Below are positions 34,458-45,752 of a stretch of DNA of 64,000 nucleotides, piece after piece. Source of the DNA: JAKRSE01 sp943369295 (lineage in GTDB: Bacteria; Armatimonadota; Fimbriimonadia; Fimbriimonadales; Fimbriimonadaceae); contig CALRMU020000006.1 of assembly GCA_943369295.1 (NCBI GenBank), positions 66,645 through 130,644 of the forward strand, written 5' to 3'. The notes beneath the pieces are model-generated. The model worked only from the letters and a program-made list of their open reading frames with translations. It had not been told where the DNA came from and did no database searches. Each line of letters starts with the position of its first letter. Positions within the stretch are counted from its first letter, which is position 1. The position numbers were made by a program, and so were the translations under genes.

Positions 34458-35810
34458 ATGACATTCACGGCCGTCCTTCTGGCCTCGGCTCTCGCACCGG
34501 CGCAGGATCTGCATAAAGACCATTCACACGGTCATGCCCACCACCACGCCGCCGAAGCATGCCACGCCGAAGGCTGGCGGGCCGAGCTTCCTGATGGGGC
34601 CTTCGAAGCGGTTGAGCGGGTCGATCAGAGATTTTCTAACAGGCGTCTTCTTTGGACTCTTCAGAACCCATCCTCTCTCGACCAGCAGAGCCCTCCTCCT
34701 GATGCCTCGCTTGACCCTGAGGCGAAGAAGAAGCAGGAAGCCCACAGAAAAGATGTCGAATTGGATATCAAGCTGGGGACTGAGTATGCTGCCGAAGTTG
34801 CCAAGGAACTGAAGTTCAGCGAAGACGCTGAAAAGATTGCCAAGGTAGAGAAAATGGGCAAAGAACTGGCGGCGATCGCTAATTCTCAGGCGGTCGAAGT
34901 CACTTTCGGTGATCCTCGCCTGTCGGTCTTTCCCTATCAGTTTAAGGTCGTCCAGGGCAAAGATGTCAACGCCTTCTCCATTCCTGGCGGGTTCATTTAC
35001 ATTTACGAAGGTCTGATCGATTACGCCGAATCGGATGATGAGCTGGCAGGAGTCGTGGCCCACGAAATCAGCCACGCAGCTTTTCGGCACCTGGCTGAGT
35101 TAAGAAGAAGGGCCAGCAGGGTTGACCTCCTGCAGATTCCTCTCATCCTGGCCGCCATCCTCACCCGCTCCCCAGATGCCTTGGTTGGCCTTCAGGGCGC
35201 GAACCTAGCCGGACAGGCCTTTAAGAGCGGATGGAGCCTTGAAGCCGAGCTCTCTGCCGACTACGGAGCCATGCAGTACATGGTGCAGAGCGGCTACAAC
35301 CCGGTTGGCACCCTCACTTTCATGGAGCGTCTGGCATACCGAGACCAAGGCGGACCTCAGATTGACTGGGGAATTTTGGCCAGTCACCCGCCATCGAAAG
35401 AGCGGGCTCAGGCGATGCTTAAGTTTCTGAACGAAAGAAACATTCCGGTCAAGAGAAGCCAGGTCACTACCTCTCTTCGCGCCATCACCAAGATTGGTGA
35501 CGAAGGGGCAATTGAGCTCTGGTTCGGAAAGATGAAGCTTCACGCCTTTCGAGGCGAAAACGCCATCGCACGATCGGAAGATGCGGTGAAGAGGCTGAAC
35601 ACCTTTTTTGATCGAGTTCCTGGACTCGAGCAGGTGGGCAGGGATGGCTACACGATTAGAGGTTCTGGACGGCCGCTCTTTGAGGTGAGCCAGCAGGACA
35701 TGGAACAGGGGCAGGATCTTGACCTCGCCTTCGCTGATGTGATCAACCGAATGAGATCGGTCACTTTCGATCTCAACTATCGGCTCTGGAATCAGAAGGA
35801 TTCTAAGTAG
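34458..35810 (+). CDS. Exported M48-family zinc metalloprotease
   Basis: 450 residues. A short signal peptide (about 1-16) is followed by a His-rich stretch (KDHSHGHAHHHAAEACHAEG) that could bind metal. The protease motif is HEISH at 202-206, with the third zinc ligand in ELSADYGAMQYM at about 264, and the conserved NAFSIPGGFIYIYEGLI before it. This matches BepA/LoiP-like M48 peptidases of the periplasm, which take part in outer-membrane protein quality control. Helical segments at about 220-240 may pack on the membrane. A strong terminator follows at 35836. Confidence 0.9.
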   Translation: MTFTAVLLASALAPAQDLHKDHSHGHAHHHAAEACHAEGWRAELPDGAFEAVERVDQRFSNRRLLWTLQNPSSLDQQSPPPDASLDPEAKKKQEAHRKDVELDIKLGTEYAAEVAKELKFSEDAEKIAKVEKMGKELAAIANSQAVEVTFGDPRLSVFPYQFKVVQGKDVNAFSIPGGFIYIYEGLIDYAESDDELAGVVAHEISHAAFRHLAELRRRASRVDLLQIPLILAAILTRSPDALVGLQGANLAGQAFKSGWSLEAELSADYGAMQYMVQSGYNPVGTLTFMERLAYRDQGGPQIDWGILASHPPSKERAQAMLKFLNERNIPVKRSQVTTSLRAITKIGDEGAIELWFGKMKLHAFRGENAIARSEDAVKRLNTFFDRVPGLEQVGRDGYTIRGSGRPLFEVSQQDMEQGQDLDLAFADVINRMRSVTFDLNYRLWNQKDSK

Positions 35811-35835
35811 AGTCGTCCTCCTTTGTTGAAAGTCA

Positions 35836-35871
35836 AAACGCCCCTTCGGCCTTGCGGCAGAAGGGGCGTTT
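35836..35871. terminator. Bidirectional intrinsic terminator
   Basis: 12-bp perfect stem AAACGCCCCTTC / GAAGGGGCGTTT around a 12-nt loop, between the convergent M48 protease and flotillin genes. Confidence 0.9.
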
Positions 35872-35891
35872 ATCATTCTCAGCTAGATCCC

Positions 35892-37688
35892 TTACTCGGG
35901 ATCATTGCCGGCAGGCTTTGCCTCCGGCTTTCGAGCTTCTTTTGGCTTCGCCATAGGCTCAGCCGTCTTGACCGCCTGAGTCAAGGAGTTAAGGTCTCCG
36001 CCAGAAAGACCGATCTCCTTCATCAAGGAATCGACCAAGGGTGCCTGTCCCCGATAGCGGAGAGCGGAAGAGACCAGCTGATCAGCCAGGCTGCCCCCGT
36101 CGCCAGAACCGTTTGAGCCGCCGCCATGAGATGACCCGCCAGTCAGACCATCCACCTGAATGATCTTGATGCCCTCGATCTGCTCCATCGGCTTCACGCT
36201 CTCGCGGATGATGCTCGGCAGGTTCTCGATCAGGATCTGCTTGATTCTGGCTTCGAGAATAGCAGCGTTCAGGATGTTATCGGCTTCGTTGAGCTTGCGC
36301 TTGCCTTCGGCTTCAACCTCAAGAGTCTTGGCCCTGGCGTCGGCCAGCAGCCTTTCGGCTTCTGCGGCACCTTCAGCAGCGATCCTTTCTTTAGACGACT
36401 GAGCTTCAGCCAGAGTCTTGACTGCTTCGGCCTGGTCGAGGGCCGCAGATTTTTCAGCCGTTGCCGCGACCTTGATCTTGATTGCAGATCGCTCCGCTTC
36501 TTCGCTGGCCAAAACCAGCTCGATTGACTTGCGTCTTTCGGCTGTTTCGAGCTCGCGGGCGGTGGTGACTCTTTCTTCGGCTCTTACGGCTTCGGCTCTG
36601 GCGTCGGCGGCGAGGGCCTCGGCTTCGCTCTTCGCTTTGCTCTTTTCGGCAATGGCGATGGCTCTGTCCTGTTCGGCGAGTTCAAGTGACTTCTGCTTTT
36701 CAATCTCAGCCGATTCGACCAGCTTGGCCTTCATGACCTCCTGTTCGCTGACTGCCCTTTCGAGGTCGATTCTCTGCTCTTCAACCTTGCGCTTGGCATC
36801 AAGACTGGCTTTCTCGGTCAGCTGCTGAGCTTCAATCTCTGCCTGCTTTGCTTCCTGTCCTCGGGCGGCCTGCTCTCTAGCGATCTCGGCATTCTGCTGA
36901 GCGCGCCTCATTTCAATCTCTCTCTGCTGAGCCAAGCGGACAAATTCCTGTTCCTGACTGAGTGTGAGGGACTGCTTTTCTGCTTCAAGATTCTTCAGCT
37001 GAATCTGAACCCTGGTTTCCTGCTCAATATCGTTGCGCTGCTTTCGCTTGGCTTCAATGATTTCGGTCAGCTTCGCAAGGCCTTGAGCGTCGAAGGCGTT
37101 CTGAGGGTTCAAAAACTCTTGGCTTGTCTGGTCCAATGCGGTCAAGGAGACTGATTCCAGTTCAAGACCGTTCTTCAAAATGTCTTCGCTCACCGTTGTC
37201 TGGACGCGCTGGACAAATTCGCCACGCTTTTCGTGCAGCTCTTCCATCGTCAGCTCGGCAGCGACTGATCGAAGGGCGTCAACGAACTTGCCTTCGACCA
37301 GTTCCTTCAGCTGTTCTGGCTTCATGGTGCGGGCGCCAAGGGTCTGGGCCGAGTCAGCAATGGCGTCTTCGGTCGGCTTGACTCGCACAAAGAACTCGGC
37401 CTGAACGTCGACTCTCATTCGGTCTTTGGTAATCAGGCCAGCTTCGTTGCTGCGGGCGACGTTGAGGCGCATGGTGTTCATGTTCACCTCAATCGTCTCC
37501 TGCAGAATCGGCAGCACCAAGGCGCCGCCGTTCATCACAATTTTCTGTCCGCCAAAACCTGTTCTTACAAAGGCTCTCTCTTTGCTTGCTCTTTTGTAAA
37601 GGCGAGAAACAATGAGGCCGATGACAAAAAGGCCGACAAATACGATGCCGAAAACTACGGCGATAAATGTAAGTTGTTCTTGAGGCAT
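35892..37688 (-). CDS. Flotillin-like SPFH protein (YqiK-type)
   Basis: 598 residues. One N-terminal membrane helix (about 8-29), an SPFH/band 7 domain (about 40-220, with RTGFGGQKIVMNGG and MRVDVQAEFFVRV), then a very long coiled coil of Ala/Glu repeats (about 220-490) and a flexible Gly/Ser-rich segment near the end. This is the flotillin/YqiK architecture; such proteins form large cages on membrane microdomains. The neighbour upstream is the OB-fold partner of the YqiJ type, 4 bases away, which makes the pair convincing. Confidence 0.92.
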   Translation of the reverse strand: MPQEQLTFIAVVFGIVFVGLFVIGLIVSRLYKRASKERAFVRTGFGGQKIVMNGGALVLPILQETIEVNMNTMRLNVARSNEAGLITKDRMRVDVQAEFFVRVKPTEDAIADSAQTLGARTMKPEQLKELVEGKFVDALRSVAAELTMEELHEKRGEFVQRVQTTVSEDILKNGLELESVSLTALDQTSQEFLNPQNAFDAQGLAKLTEIIEAKRKQRNDIEQETRVQIQLKNLEAEKQSLTLSQEQEFVRLAQQREIEMRRAQQNAEIAREQAARGQEAKQAEIEAQQLTEKASLDAKRKVEEQRIDLERAVSEQEVMKAKLVESAEIEKQKSLELAEQDRAIAIAEKSKAKSEAEALAADARAEAVRAEERVTTARELETAERRKSIELVLASEEAERSAIKIKVAATAEKSAALDQAEAVKTLAEAQSSKERIAAEGAAEAERLLADARAKTLEVEAEGKRKLNEADNILNAAILEARIKQILIENLPSIIRESVKPMEQIEGIKIIQVDGLTGGSSHGGGSNGSGDGGSLADQLVSSALRYRGQAPLVDSLMKEIGLSGGDLNSLTQAVKTAEPMAKPKEARKPEAKPAGNDPE

Positions 37689-37692
37689 GGTG

Positions 37693-38346
37693 TTATTTAA
37701 CGTCCTGGTTCAATGATTCAAAGTCGATGTTGTTGAGGTCAAAACCTTCAGCTGGCACCGCAAAATACTTGGGTCCCTTTCTCAGCAGCAGAACGACTTC
37801 CATTCCTTCCGGAAGAGAATCTTCGTGCCTTGCTGGCTGCACTAAAAAGTAATGAACTTGGCCATGCTCATCGGTCAGCTTGGCCTGAGCGGGGAGATCT
37901 TTCGTAGCGGTTCCGCCGACGATGCTTGCACTTTTTCCAATAAAAGAATCGCTATGGACGGCGGTTGTGTGCTCTTTAAGCTTCACTTTCTTAAAGAGTC
38001 TGCCTGTCATGTTCGCCAAAACTAGAGTCAAAGCGAGGGCCGGCAGAATCGCCAGCCATCCGCTTAGGAAGCTGCCTGTTAAGCTCTTTGCAGTTACCTG
38101 GGTGATAAAGCCGCCCAGAAAAAAGGAGGCAGAAGTGACGACTACAAGAATGCTGCTGGGGGTGGCTGTGATTCCTAAGAAATCCAGCATTGTGTCAACG
38201 GGTGAATTGATTTCAGCGTCCAGATCCGTGTCGCCGATGAATCCCAAAAGGCTAGCTGCAACGACCAACAAAGCCAAAGCAAACAGCACTGCCAATGCCA
38301 CCAAGAACGGAGTGTTCTGGGGAGAACTAAAAAATTCCTGAAGCAT
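37693..38346 (-). CDS. YqiJ-like membrane protein with OB-fold (NfeD-type partner of flotillin)
   Basis: 217 residues: three membrane helices at about 15-35, 65-85 and 95-115, then a soluble C-terminal OB-fold (GKSASIVGGTATKDLPAQAKLTD split here, VEVVLLLRKGPKY region). YqiJ-YqiK and NfeD-flotillin pairs occur in many bacteria, and the membrane protein probably anchors or caps the flotillin ring. First gene of the pair, followed by the flotillin 4 bases on. Confidence 0.88.
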   Translation of the reverse strand: MLQEFFSSPQNTPFLVALAVLFALALLVVAASLLGFIGDTDLDAEINSPVDTMLDFLGITATPSSILVVVTSASFFLGGFITQVTAKSLTGSFLSGWLAILPALALTLVLANMTGRLFKKVKLKEHTTAVHSDSFIGKSASIVGGTATKDLPAQAKLTDEHGQVHYFLVQPARHEDSLPEGMEVVLLLRKGPKYFAVPAEGFDLNNIDFESLNQDVK

Positions 38347-38431
38347 CTACCTTCATTCAGTGCTTACCCGGAAAACAAAATGGAGGTTTGCTTTATAGGG
38401 CCTTATTTTTTGCTGGAGGTGAGCAGAAGGG

Positions 38432-39808
38432 CTAAGGCGAGCGGGTGATGACTCGACGAGCGATTTCGAAGTAGATGACCAAGCCTGTTGCGTCGACGAG
38501 GGTGGTCACCAAAGGGGCCGAAAGCACGGCCGGATCGATGCCAAGCTTTTTGGCCGCAATCGGCAGACAGCTGCCCACTGTGCTTGCCCAAATGATGATG
38601 CAGGGCAGGGCCAGAGCGATCAGAAGGCTCATTTGGAAACCAGCGGACCAACCGATAGGGGCGGGAGCAAAAGCACGAAAAGCTCCGACCAATCCCAGGG
38701 TCGCTCCAATCATGCAGGCTACGGCCCACTCTCGACCGATGACCTTAAACCAATCTTTGGAAGTGATTTCGCCCAGAGCCAAAGATCGGGTGATGGTGGA
38801 GGTCACCTGAGAACCAGCATTGCCCCCGGCACCAATCAAGAGAGGGACAAAGTACATCAGGGGGCTGATCGCCAGGCTTTCATCCGATTGGCCGTAGTGC
38901 CGCAGAACATGACCTGTTAAAGTTTCTGCCACAAACAAGGCTAGAAGCCAGGGCATTCTTCGGGCGTAGAGCTGCCAAGGGTTGAGCGAGAGATAGGCTT
39001 CAACCGTTCCGGAGACGCCACCCAGAGCCAGAACGTCTTTGGTGTCTGCATCCTGCAGAATCTCCTGGGCGTCGTCTCCTGTAAAGATTCCTAAGAGCTG
39101 TCCAGAATCGTCCAGCACTGGCAGGGCATAGAAGCCATATTTCGCCATGGTTCGTGCAGATTCTTCGTCAGAATCTGAAACCAAGACTGAAACCATGTCT
39201 TTGTTCATCACCTCAGAGGCAAGCATCTGAGGGTGGGCTCGAAGCAGACGCCTAATTGAGATGATTCCAATAAGTTTTCTGAAATCATCTACAACATAGA
39301 CGGCCATAACCGATTCGTATTTCTCTTGGTTGGCCGATCGTAGATCGACCAAGAGAGATTCCACTGTGGCGTAGGGGGAAGCCCAGAAATAGGCTTCCGT
39401 CATCAACCGGCCGACGGAGCCCTTGGGGTAGTTCTGAAGGCGTCGAATCTCCGCAGCATCTTGGGGCGGAATAAGACCAAGCAGCCTCTCCCACCTCTCC
39501 TCATCAATCTCTTCCTGTAGATCGATAGCGTCGTCCATGGGCAGGACATCGAGGTAGGCCGCCAGGAGTCTGTCTTCTAGCAGGGGGACGACAAGCCTGA
39601 CTCTTGTGGTGGGGGCATCGACCAGAATCTGAGCCGCAACTTCCGGCTCCATGTGGCCCAATGCCTGGGCAGTTTCTTCTGGAGTCAGCAGAAGAATGGC
39701 GTCGGCCAGATCCTCAGGCCGAGCAAAGTCGAAATCAACTGGCCGGGCAGAGGGTTTGGTTCGGGCAAGCGATCGCAGCTTCTCCGCGAGCTTTTCGACT
39801 AGGGCCAT
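38432..39808 (-). CDS. mgtE: Magnesium transporter MgtE
   Basis: 458 residues. N-terminal helical MgtE_N domain (about 30-135), two CBS domains (about 135-260) that sense Mg2+, then five membrane helices with the pore signature GAGGNAGSQ and the end segment PLVTTLVDATGL. MgtE is a Mg2+-gated channel of the inner membrane. I see no M-box riboswitch in the 106 bases upstream. It is divergent from tilS. Confidence 0.95.
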   Translation of the reverse strand: MALVEKLAEKLRSLARTKPSARPVDFDFARPEDLADAILLLTPEETAQALGHMEPEVAAQILVDAPTTRVRLVVPLLEDRLLAAYLDVLPMDDAIDLQEEIDEERWERLLGLIPPQDAAEIRRLQNYPKGSVGRLMTEAYFWASPYATVESLLVDLRSANQEKYESVMAVYVVDDFRKLIGIISIRRLLRAHPQMLASEVMNKDMVSVLVSDSDEESARTMAKYGFYALPVLDDSGQLLGIFTGDDAQEILQDADTKDVLALGGVSGTVEAYLSLNPWQLYARRMPWLLALFVAETLTGHVLRHYGQSDESLAISPLMYFVPLLIGAGGNAGSQVTSTITRSLALGEITSKDWFKVIGREWAVACMIGATLGLVGAFRAFAPAPIGWSAGFQMSLLIALALPCIIIWASTVGSCLPIAAKKLGIDPAVLSAPLVTTLVDATGLVIYFEIARRVITRSP

Positions 39809-39914
39809 CGCTCATCTCCATTGCCTCCCAAAAGTGCGCCCTCCAAGGGACTTGAAGTCCTGCAGGGCTGATTTCAGACTACCCAGGGGGGCTGCCAGGT
39901 GCCATCCTCTTTGT

Positions 39915-41309
39915 GTGCTCAGGGCCTTTCGGCAAGTGATCGAGGACCATTTGCCGCTCTTCCCCCCCGGCCCTTTCCTGGTCGGATTTTCGGGAGGGGC
40001 GGATTCAACCTGCCTTCTAGACCTCTTTCACGAAGCAGGCTTTGATGTCTGCGCATGTCACCTCAACCACGGCATGCTGCCAGAAGCCGATGCCAATGAG
40101 GAGGCCTGCCGCACCTTCTGCGATCAAAGAGGCATTCCTTTTCTTTCCGGCAAGGCAGATGTCCCGGCTCTCAAGGCAGCGACCGGCATGGGCTGGGAAG
40201 AAGCAGGGAGATGGGCTCGACGAGCCTTTTTCGGACAGGCTAGAACGGCCCTTGGGGCCTCGGTTGTCGCCTTGGCCCACACCCTGGATGACCAGGCCGA
40301 AACGGTTTTGATGAACATGGCGAGGGGGGCCAGCATGAGGGGAATGGGCGGCATGCAGACTTACCGAGAAGGGATTTTTCGCCCCCTGCTGGGGTTCAGC
40401 AAGGCCGAAGTTCAGGAATGGTGCCTTTCACGAGGTTTAAGCTGGTACGAGGACCCCACCAATCAAGACACGACCTTGGTTCGGTCTCGCCTGAGATACA
40501 AGGTGATGCCGGAGCTGGCAGCAATCAACCCACAAGCTATTCATGCCATTGGCCGAGCGGCAGCTTTGATTCAAGAAGAGGACAGGTTCCTAAACGGAAT
40601 GGCGGCAGGAGCCTTGGAGCAGGCCGAACTGCCGATCAATGGTCAGCTTAAGTTCCTTACCGAAGACTGCGAAGCTTCTTTCGATCTTCTGCGCATGACG
40701 GCACTGCCCAAAGTGCTTTTGACCCGAGCGCTAAGGCTGGCGGCTGAGGCAGTCGGTGGCAGTTTGGATCATCGCCAGACCACAACCATCATCGAAAGTC
40801 TGGCCGGTCAGGGAACAGGTTCTGTGACCACCGAGGAAGCCAAGGTCACCATTACTTGGACCAAAGATAAGATTCACTTCACTCAAGGTCAGCCGACCGA
40901 ACCCTTCAGAACTCTTGTCACCCTTCCCGGAGAAACTGACAGCCTTGAATTCGGATGGACCTTGACGGCAAGATTCGAATCCGCCGATTGGCAGCCGGGT
41001 CCGGGAGAGCAGGCGATCCTTGCGCGAATCGATGCAGCCAAAGTCCAAGGGCAGCTTTTCCTTCGCTCGGCTCAAACAGGGGACAAGATGGCCCCCTTAG
41101 GAATGACAGGTTCTAAGCTGGTTAGCGACATCTACAACGAGATGAAGCTGACTCAGGCCGCGAAGGCCAGACTGCCCGTGATCTGCGACTTTGTCGGCCC
41201 TCTGTGGCTGCCCAACGGGCCGATCAGCGAGCGAGTTAAGCTAACTTCAGATACAGAAAGGCTGATTATCCTGACCTTTGCGCCTCTTCGGGCCCAGAGC
41301 CAATCATAA
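39915..41309 (+). CDS. tilS: tRNA(Ile)-lysidine synthetase TilS
   Basis: About 464 residues from a GTG at 39915; the frame is open to 39651, but that part lies over the mgtE start. The PP-loop is SGGADST near residue 27. Further family wording: HLNHGMLPEADANEEACR, GRWARRAFF, AHTLDDQAETVLMNMARG, and a C-terminal TilS domain (RSAQTGDKMAPLGM). The enzyme adds lysine to C34 of the tRNA-Ile that reads AUA and is essential. Downstream is ftsH, and tilS-ftsH adjacency is found in many bacteria. Confidence 0.94.
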   Translation: MLRAFRQVIEDHLPLFPPGPFLVGFSGGADSTCLLDLFHEAGFDVCACHLNHGMLPEADANEEACRTFCDQRGIPFLSGKADVPALKAATGMGWEEAGRWARRAFFGQARTALGASVVALAHTLDDQAETVLMNMARGASMRGMGGMQTYREGIFRPLLGFSKAEVQEWCLSRGLSWYEDPTNQDTTLVRSRLRYKVMPELAAINPQAIHAIGRAAALIQEEDRFLNGMAAGALEQAELPINGQLKFLTEDCEASFDLLRMTALPKVLLTRALRLAAEAVGGSLDHRQTTTIIESLAGQGTGSVTTEEAKVTITWTKDKIHFTQGQPTEPFRTLVTLPGETDSLEFGWTLTARFESADWQPGPGEQAILARIDAAKVQGQLFLRSAQTGDKMAPLGMTGSKLVSDIYNEMKLTQAAKARLPVICDFVGPLWLPNGPISERVKLTSDTERLIILTFAPLRAQSQS

Positions 41310-41383
41310 TGGACGGAACGGCGGTCTTAGCTCAGGCGTAGGCCACTGTGAGGGGTGAATCCCCGCACAAGGAAGACGAAGTC

Positions 41384-43375
<1,992 letters not shown>

Positions 43376-43396
43376 CTGAAGCTGCCGGAAGGAAAA

Positions 43397-43427
43397 ATGG
43401 TGGATGGAGTTGAACTCCATCCACCAT
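43397..43427 (+). terminator. Terminator-like perfect palindrome after ftsH
   Basis: 15-bp arms ATGGTGGATGGAGTT and AACTCCATCCACCAT with a single central G, 22 bases after the ftsH stop. An A-run precedes and CTTGCTTTTG follows, so the T-tract is weak but likely enough. Confidence 0.8.
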
Positions 43428-43547
43428 CTTGCTTTTGCAAGACCTGCAGCTTTAAATCCGGCTTAGCAAGCCTGGGAATTCAATCGAGATTTCTCACTTT
43501 AAAAGGGTAAGCAAAAAGTGAATCCTGCCGACAATTGCCACTAACCC

Positions 43548-44387
43548 ATGGTCTCTCCGCGTCTGGCAAACGATCCGCCGCCAAGCTCTCCTTCTGAGCT
43601 TGTCGTCGCATCTGTGCGTCAGCATCGACGGCTGGATGGGCTTCTAGATCGGCTTAGACTGCTGGCGGAAATCGGAGAATCCAGCGCCTCCTGTGTCGAC
43701 CGCATGATCAACGCGGAGCAGGATAGAGCCAAAGTAACCTTGGCTTTCCTGGCTGCTGGAGTGATGGGTCAGACTCCCTGTACGGCATCGAGCTTAGAAG
43801 AAGCCGCCAATCTTTTGGGCTGGGGAGCTGTGATTCAGGCCAGCCAAGCTGTGCTTTATATGGCGGCCTGTCGCGAGATTGGCAAGGATTTAGGAGTCAC
43901 TGGCATGGGGCTCTTTCGACGATCTCTGCTGACGGGAATTGCAGCTAGAACCCTCGGTCAGGGAATGAGAATGCCTGAGAGCGATTCCTTTACCCTTGGC
44001 CTTCTGCAGGATCTTGGAGTCCTTGGCATTTCAGCTTGGAAGAAAGAAGTTTACGCTGAATGGATTGAAAGTGAAGATGGTCCGGACTGGACTTGGGAGA
44101 GAGACACTTTTGGCATTGATCACACGCAGGCTGGGCTTGCTCTTTTGATCTATCGCGGATTTAAGCCAGCACTCTGCGAAGCCGCTGCCTTTCACCATGG
44201 TCCGCTTGAAAGAATTTCTGTCTCGGCCAGACTTGCCTCTTGTGCTGTGACTTTAGCTTTGAATCCAGAAGATGAGTTGATGCAGGTGCATATTGCTAAA
44301 GCACTTGGAGTCAACAACATCTGTGCTGGAGAGGCGGCGGAAAGGGTGCGGCTTGCACGAGTCGGCCTTTCCCGTCTGCTTCGATAA
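43548..44387 (+). CDS. HDOD domain protein
   Basis: 279 residues, all helical. The HDOD signature is visible: FTLGLLQDLGVLGI, then IDHTQAGLALLIYRGFKPALCEAAAFHH. HDOD is an HD-like fold that has lost the metal-binding HD pair; here the second position is also not HD. Such proteins work in signalling, often with cyclic-di-GMP or chemotaxis components, but have no known enzyme activity. Single gene after the ftsH terminator. Confidence 0.82.
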   Translation: MVSPRLANDPPPSSPSELVVASVRQHRRLDGLLDRLRLLAEIGESSASCVDRMINAEQDRAKVTLAFLAAGVMGQTPCTASSLEEAANLLGWGAVIQASQAVLYMAACREIGKDLGVTGMGLFRRSLLTGIAARTLGQGMRMPESDSFTLGLLQDLGVLGISAWKKEVYAEWIESEDGPDWTWERDTFGIDHTQAGLALLIYRGFKPALCEAAAFHHGPLERISVSARLASCAVTLALNPEDELMQVHIAKALGVNNICAGEAAERVRLARVGLSRLLR

Positions 44388-44414
44388 GCCATTTCAAGGC
44401 ACAATCTTGGCAAG

Positions 44415-45350
44415 GTGCGCTTTTACCTTTGTCCTTTTGTTTCCGGCGACTTCACTTTGAAGGCTGACCCAAGTGATGGGGTTTGGCAGAAATCTGCCTG
44501 GAGTGAAGACTTTTTGGACATTCAGGGTCCAAGCCTGCCCGCCCCTCGGCACCGAACAAGGTTCAAAGCTGCATGGAATTCTAAAGGAATCGCCTTTTTG
44601 GCAGAACTGGAAGAACCCCACATTTGGGCCACCTTGACCGAACATGATTCGGTGATTTTTAGAGACAACGACTTCGAGCTCTTTCTAGATCCTGATGGCG
44701 ACAGCCATAACTACCTTGAGTTCGAGATCAATGCCTTTGGCACCACCTGGGATCTTCTGCTTCCCCGCCCTTACCGGGCTGGTGGCCCCGCTCTGGATGG
44801 CTACGAGGTGCAGGGGATGAAATCTGCTGTGAGGATTGAGGGGACGGTCAATGACCCTTCTGATAAGGACAAAGGCTGGTGGGTCGAGATGTTCATCCCT
44901 TGGGAAGGGCTGGAAGACTATTCCGGCACTCGCCTGCCTCCGCAGAAGGGCGACCAGTGGCGGATCAACTTCTCCCGCGTGCAGTGGCTGACCGACATCG
45001 TTGAGGGCAAGTATGTGAAGCGGCCCAACCAGCCAGAAGACAACTGGGTTTGGTCGCCCCAGGGCTTTATTGACATGCACCAGCCAGAAAGGTGGGGGGT
45101 TATGCAGTTTGCTTTGGAGCCAGACGAAGCTATTCTTCCCCTTCAAGGTGCTGCGGCAAGAGAGACCCTCTTTCTCTTTTGGAAGGCACAGGAAGCTTAT
45201 CGTCGAGATAAGAAAACTTGGGCAGCGAGCCTCGGCGAACTGGGTGGAACCTGGCCGACCGAGCTGATTTTTGAAGGGGGCCACAAGGCATGGTCCGCCG
45301 AACTCGAAGGCTGGGTGATAGACCAAACCTCTCGAACTTGGCGGACCTAA
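44415..45350 (+). CDS. Carbohydrate-binding family 9-like protein
   Basis: 311 residues from a GTG. Residues of about 15-235 match the CBM9-like beta-sandwich: WQKSAWSEDF, FKAAWNSKGIAFLAELE, DNDFELFLDPDGDSHNYLEFEINAFGTTWD, WVEMFIPW and WRINFSRVQW. No signal peptide is visible, so the site of action is unclear. The remaining 80 residues are helical. The CACAAT box lies 9 nt before the GTG and no ribosome site is seen. Confidence 0.8.
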   Translation: MRFYLCPFVSGDFTLKADPSDGVWQKSAWSEDFLDIQGPSLPAPRHRTRFKAAWNSKGIAFLAELEEPHIWATLTEHDSVIFRDNDFELFLDPDGDSHNYLEFEINAFGTTWDLLLPRPYRAGGPALDGYEVQGMKSAVRIEGTVNDPSDKDKGWWVEMFIPWEGLEDYSGTRLPPQKGDQWRINFSRVQWLTDIVEGKYVKRPNQPEDNWVWSPQGFIDMHQPERWGVMQFALEPDEAILPLQGAAARETLFLFWKAQEAYRRDKKTWAASLGELGGTWPTELIFEGGHKAWSAELEGWVIDQTSRTWRT

Positions 45351-45361
45351 GTTTGCCTTAA

Positions 45362-45673
45362 CTATTCCAATGACTGGAAGATGACCGAGATGGTCACTGC
45401 TTCTGGGTGCCTTTGGTATGCCATCGACATGGCTCGGCCGCTTTCGTGGCCCAGCTCGTCATAAATGGCTCTTTCTTTGCTGATCATGGTGCCAGCTTCG
45501 CTGGGCAGAACGATGACGCTGACAATACGGAGGTTGTGCTGGTTGGCGTGATCCGCAATGTGATCCAAAGCCTCGCGCAGCTCCATCGTGTTAGGTTCGT
45601 AAAGGTCTTCGTCTGTGTTCTTTTCGTGTCGGCTCTTGTAATGAACCTCAACGGTCATCGTGCTGGTCGTCAT
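45362..45673 (-). CDS. Small cytosolic protein of unknown function
   Basis: 103 residues, no signal or membrane helix. Predicted alpha/beta, with the helix ELREALDHIADHANQHNL followed by a strand (LRIVSVIVLPS) and a C-terminal strand (AVTISVIFQSLE). No family recognised. It has a good promoter (TACAAT, 45694-45699) and a ribosome site GGGAGA 8 nt before the ATG, so it is very probably expressed. Confidence 0.7.
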   Translation of the reverse strand: MTTSTMTVEVHYKSRHEKNTDEDLYEPNTMELREALDHIADHANQHNLRIVSVIVLPSEAGTMISKERAIYDELGHESGRAMSMAYQRHPEAVTISVIFQSLE

Positions 45674-45693
45674 TGGTCGTCTCCCGCACCTTT

Positions 45694-45723
45694 ATTGTAG
45701 AGGCGCTTTCTGTAAACGAAAGC
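45694..45723 (-). promoter_or_regulatory. Promoter of the small gene 45362-45673, with inverted repeat
   Basis: Minus strand: TTTCGT (45716-45721), 16-bp spacer, TACAAT (45694-45699). The inverted repeat GCTTTC-N7-GAAAGC (45705-45723) overlaps the -35 box and could be a repressor site. Confidence 0.55.
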
Positions 45724-45752
45724 TGCAGTTTTTGGGCAGATAGGACCTCAAC

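Noticed and set aside
36418..36828. Plus-strand frame of about 136 codons inside the flotillin gene
   Set aside because: Ser/Ala/Leu-rich mirror of the coiled-coil codons on the other strand; not a gene.
39809..39914. Mg2+ riboswitch (M-box) upstream of mgtE
   Set aside because: The leader is only about 100 bases and shows no M-box consensus or terminator hairpin.
41318..41366. tRNA-like stretch (GGCGGTCTTAGCTCAGGC...GGGGTGAATCCCC) before ftsH
   Set aside because: The D-arm wording is suggestive, but there is no T-loop TTCRA, no matching acceptor stem and no anticodon arm of 5 bp. Taken as chance.
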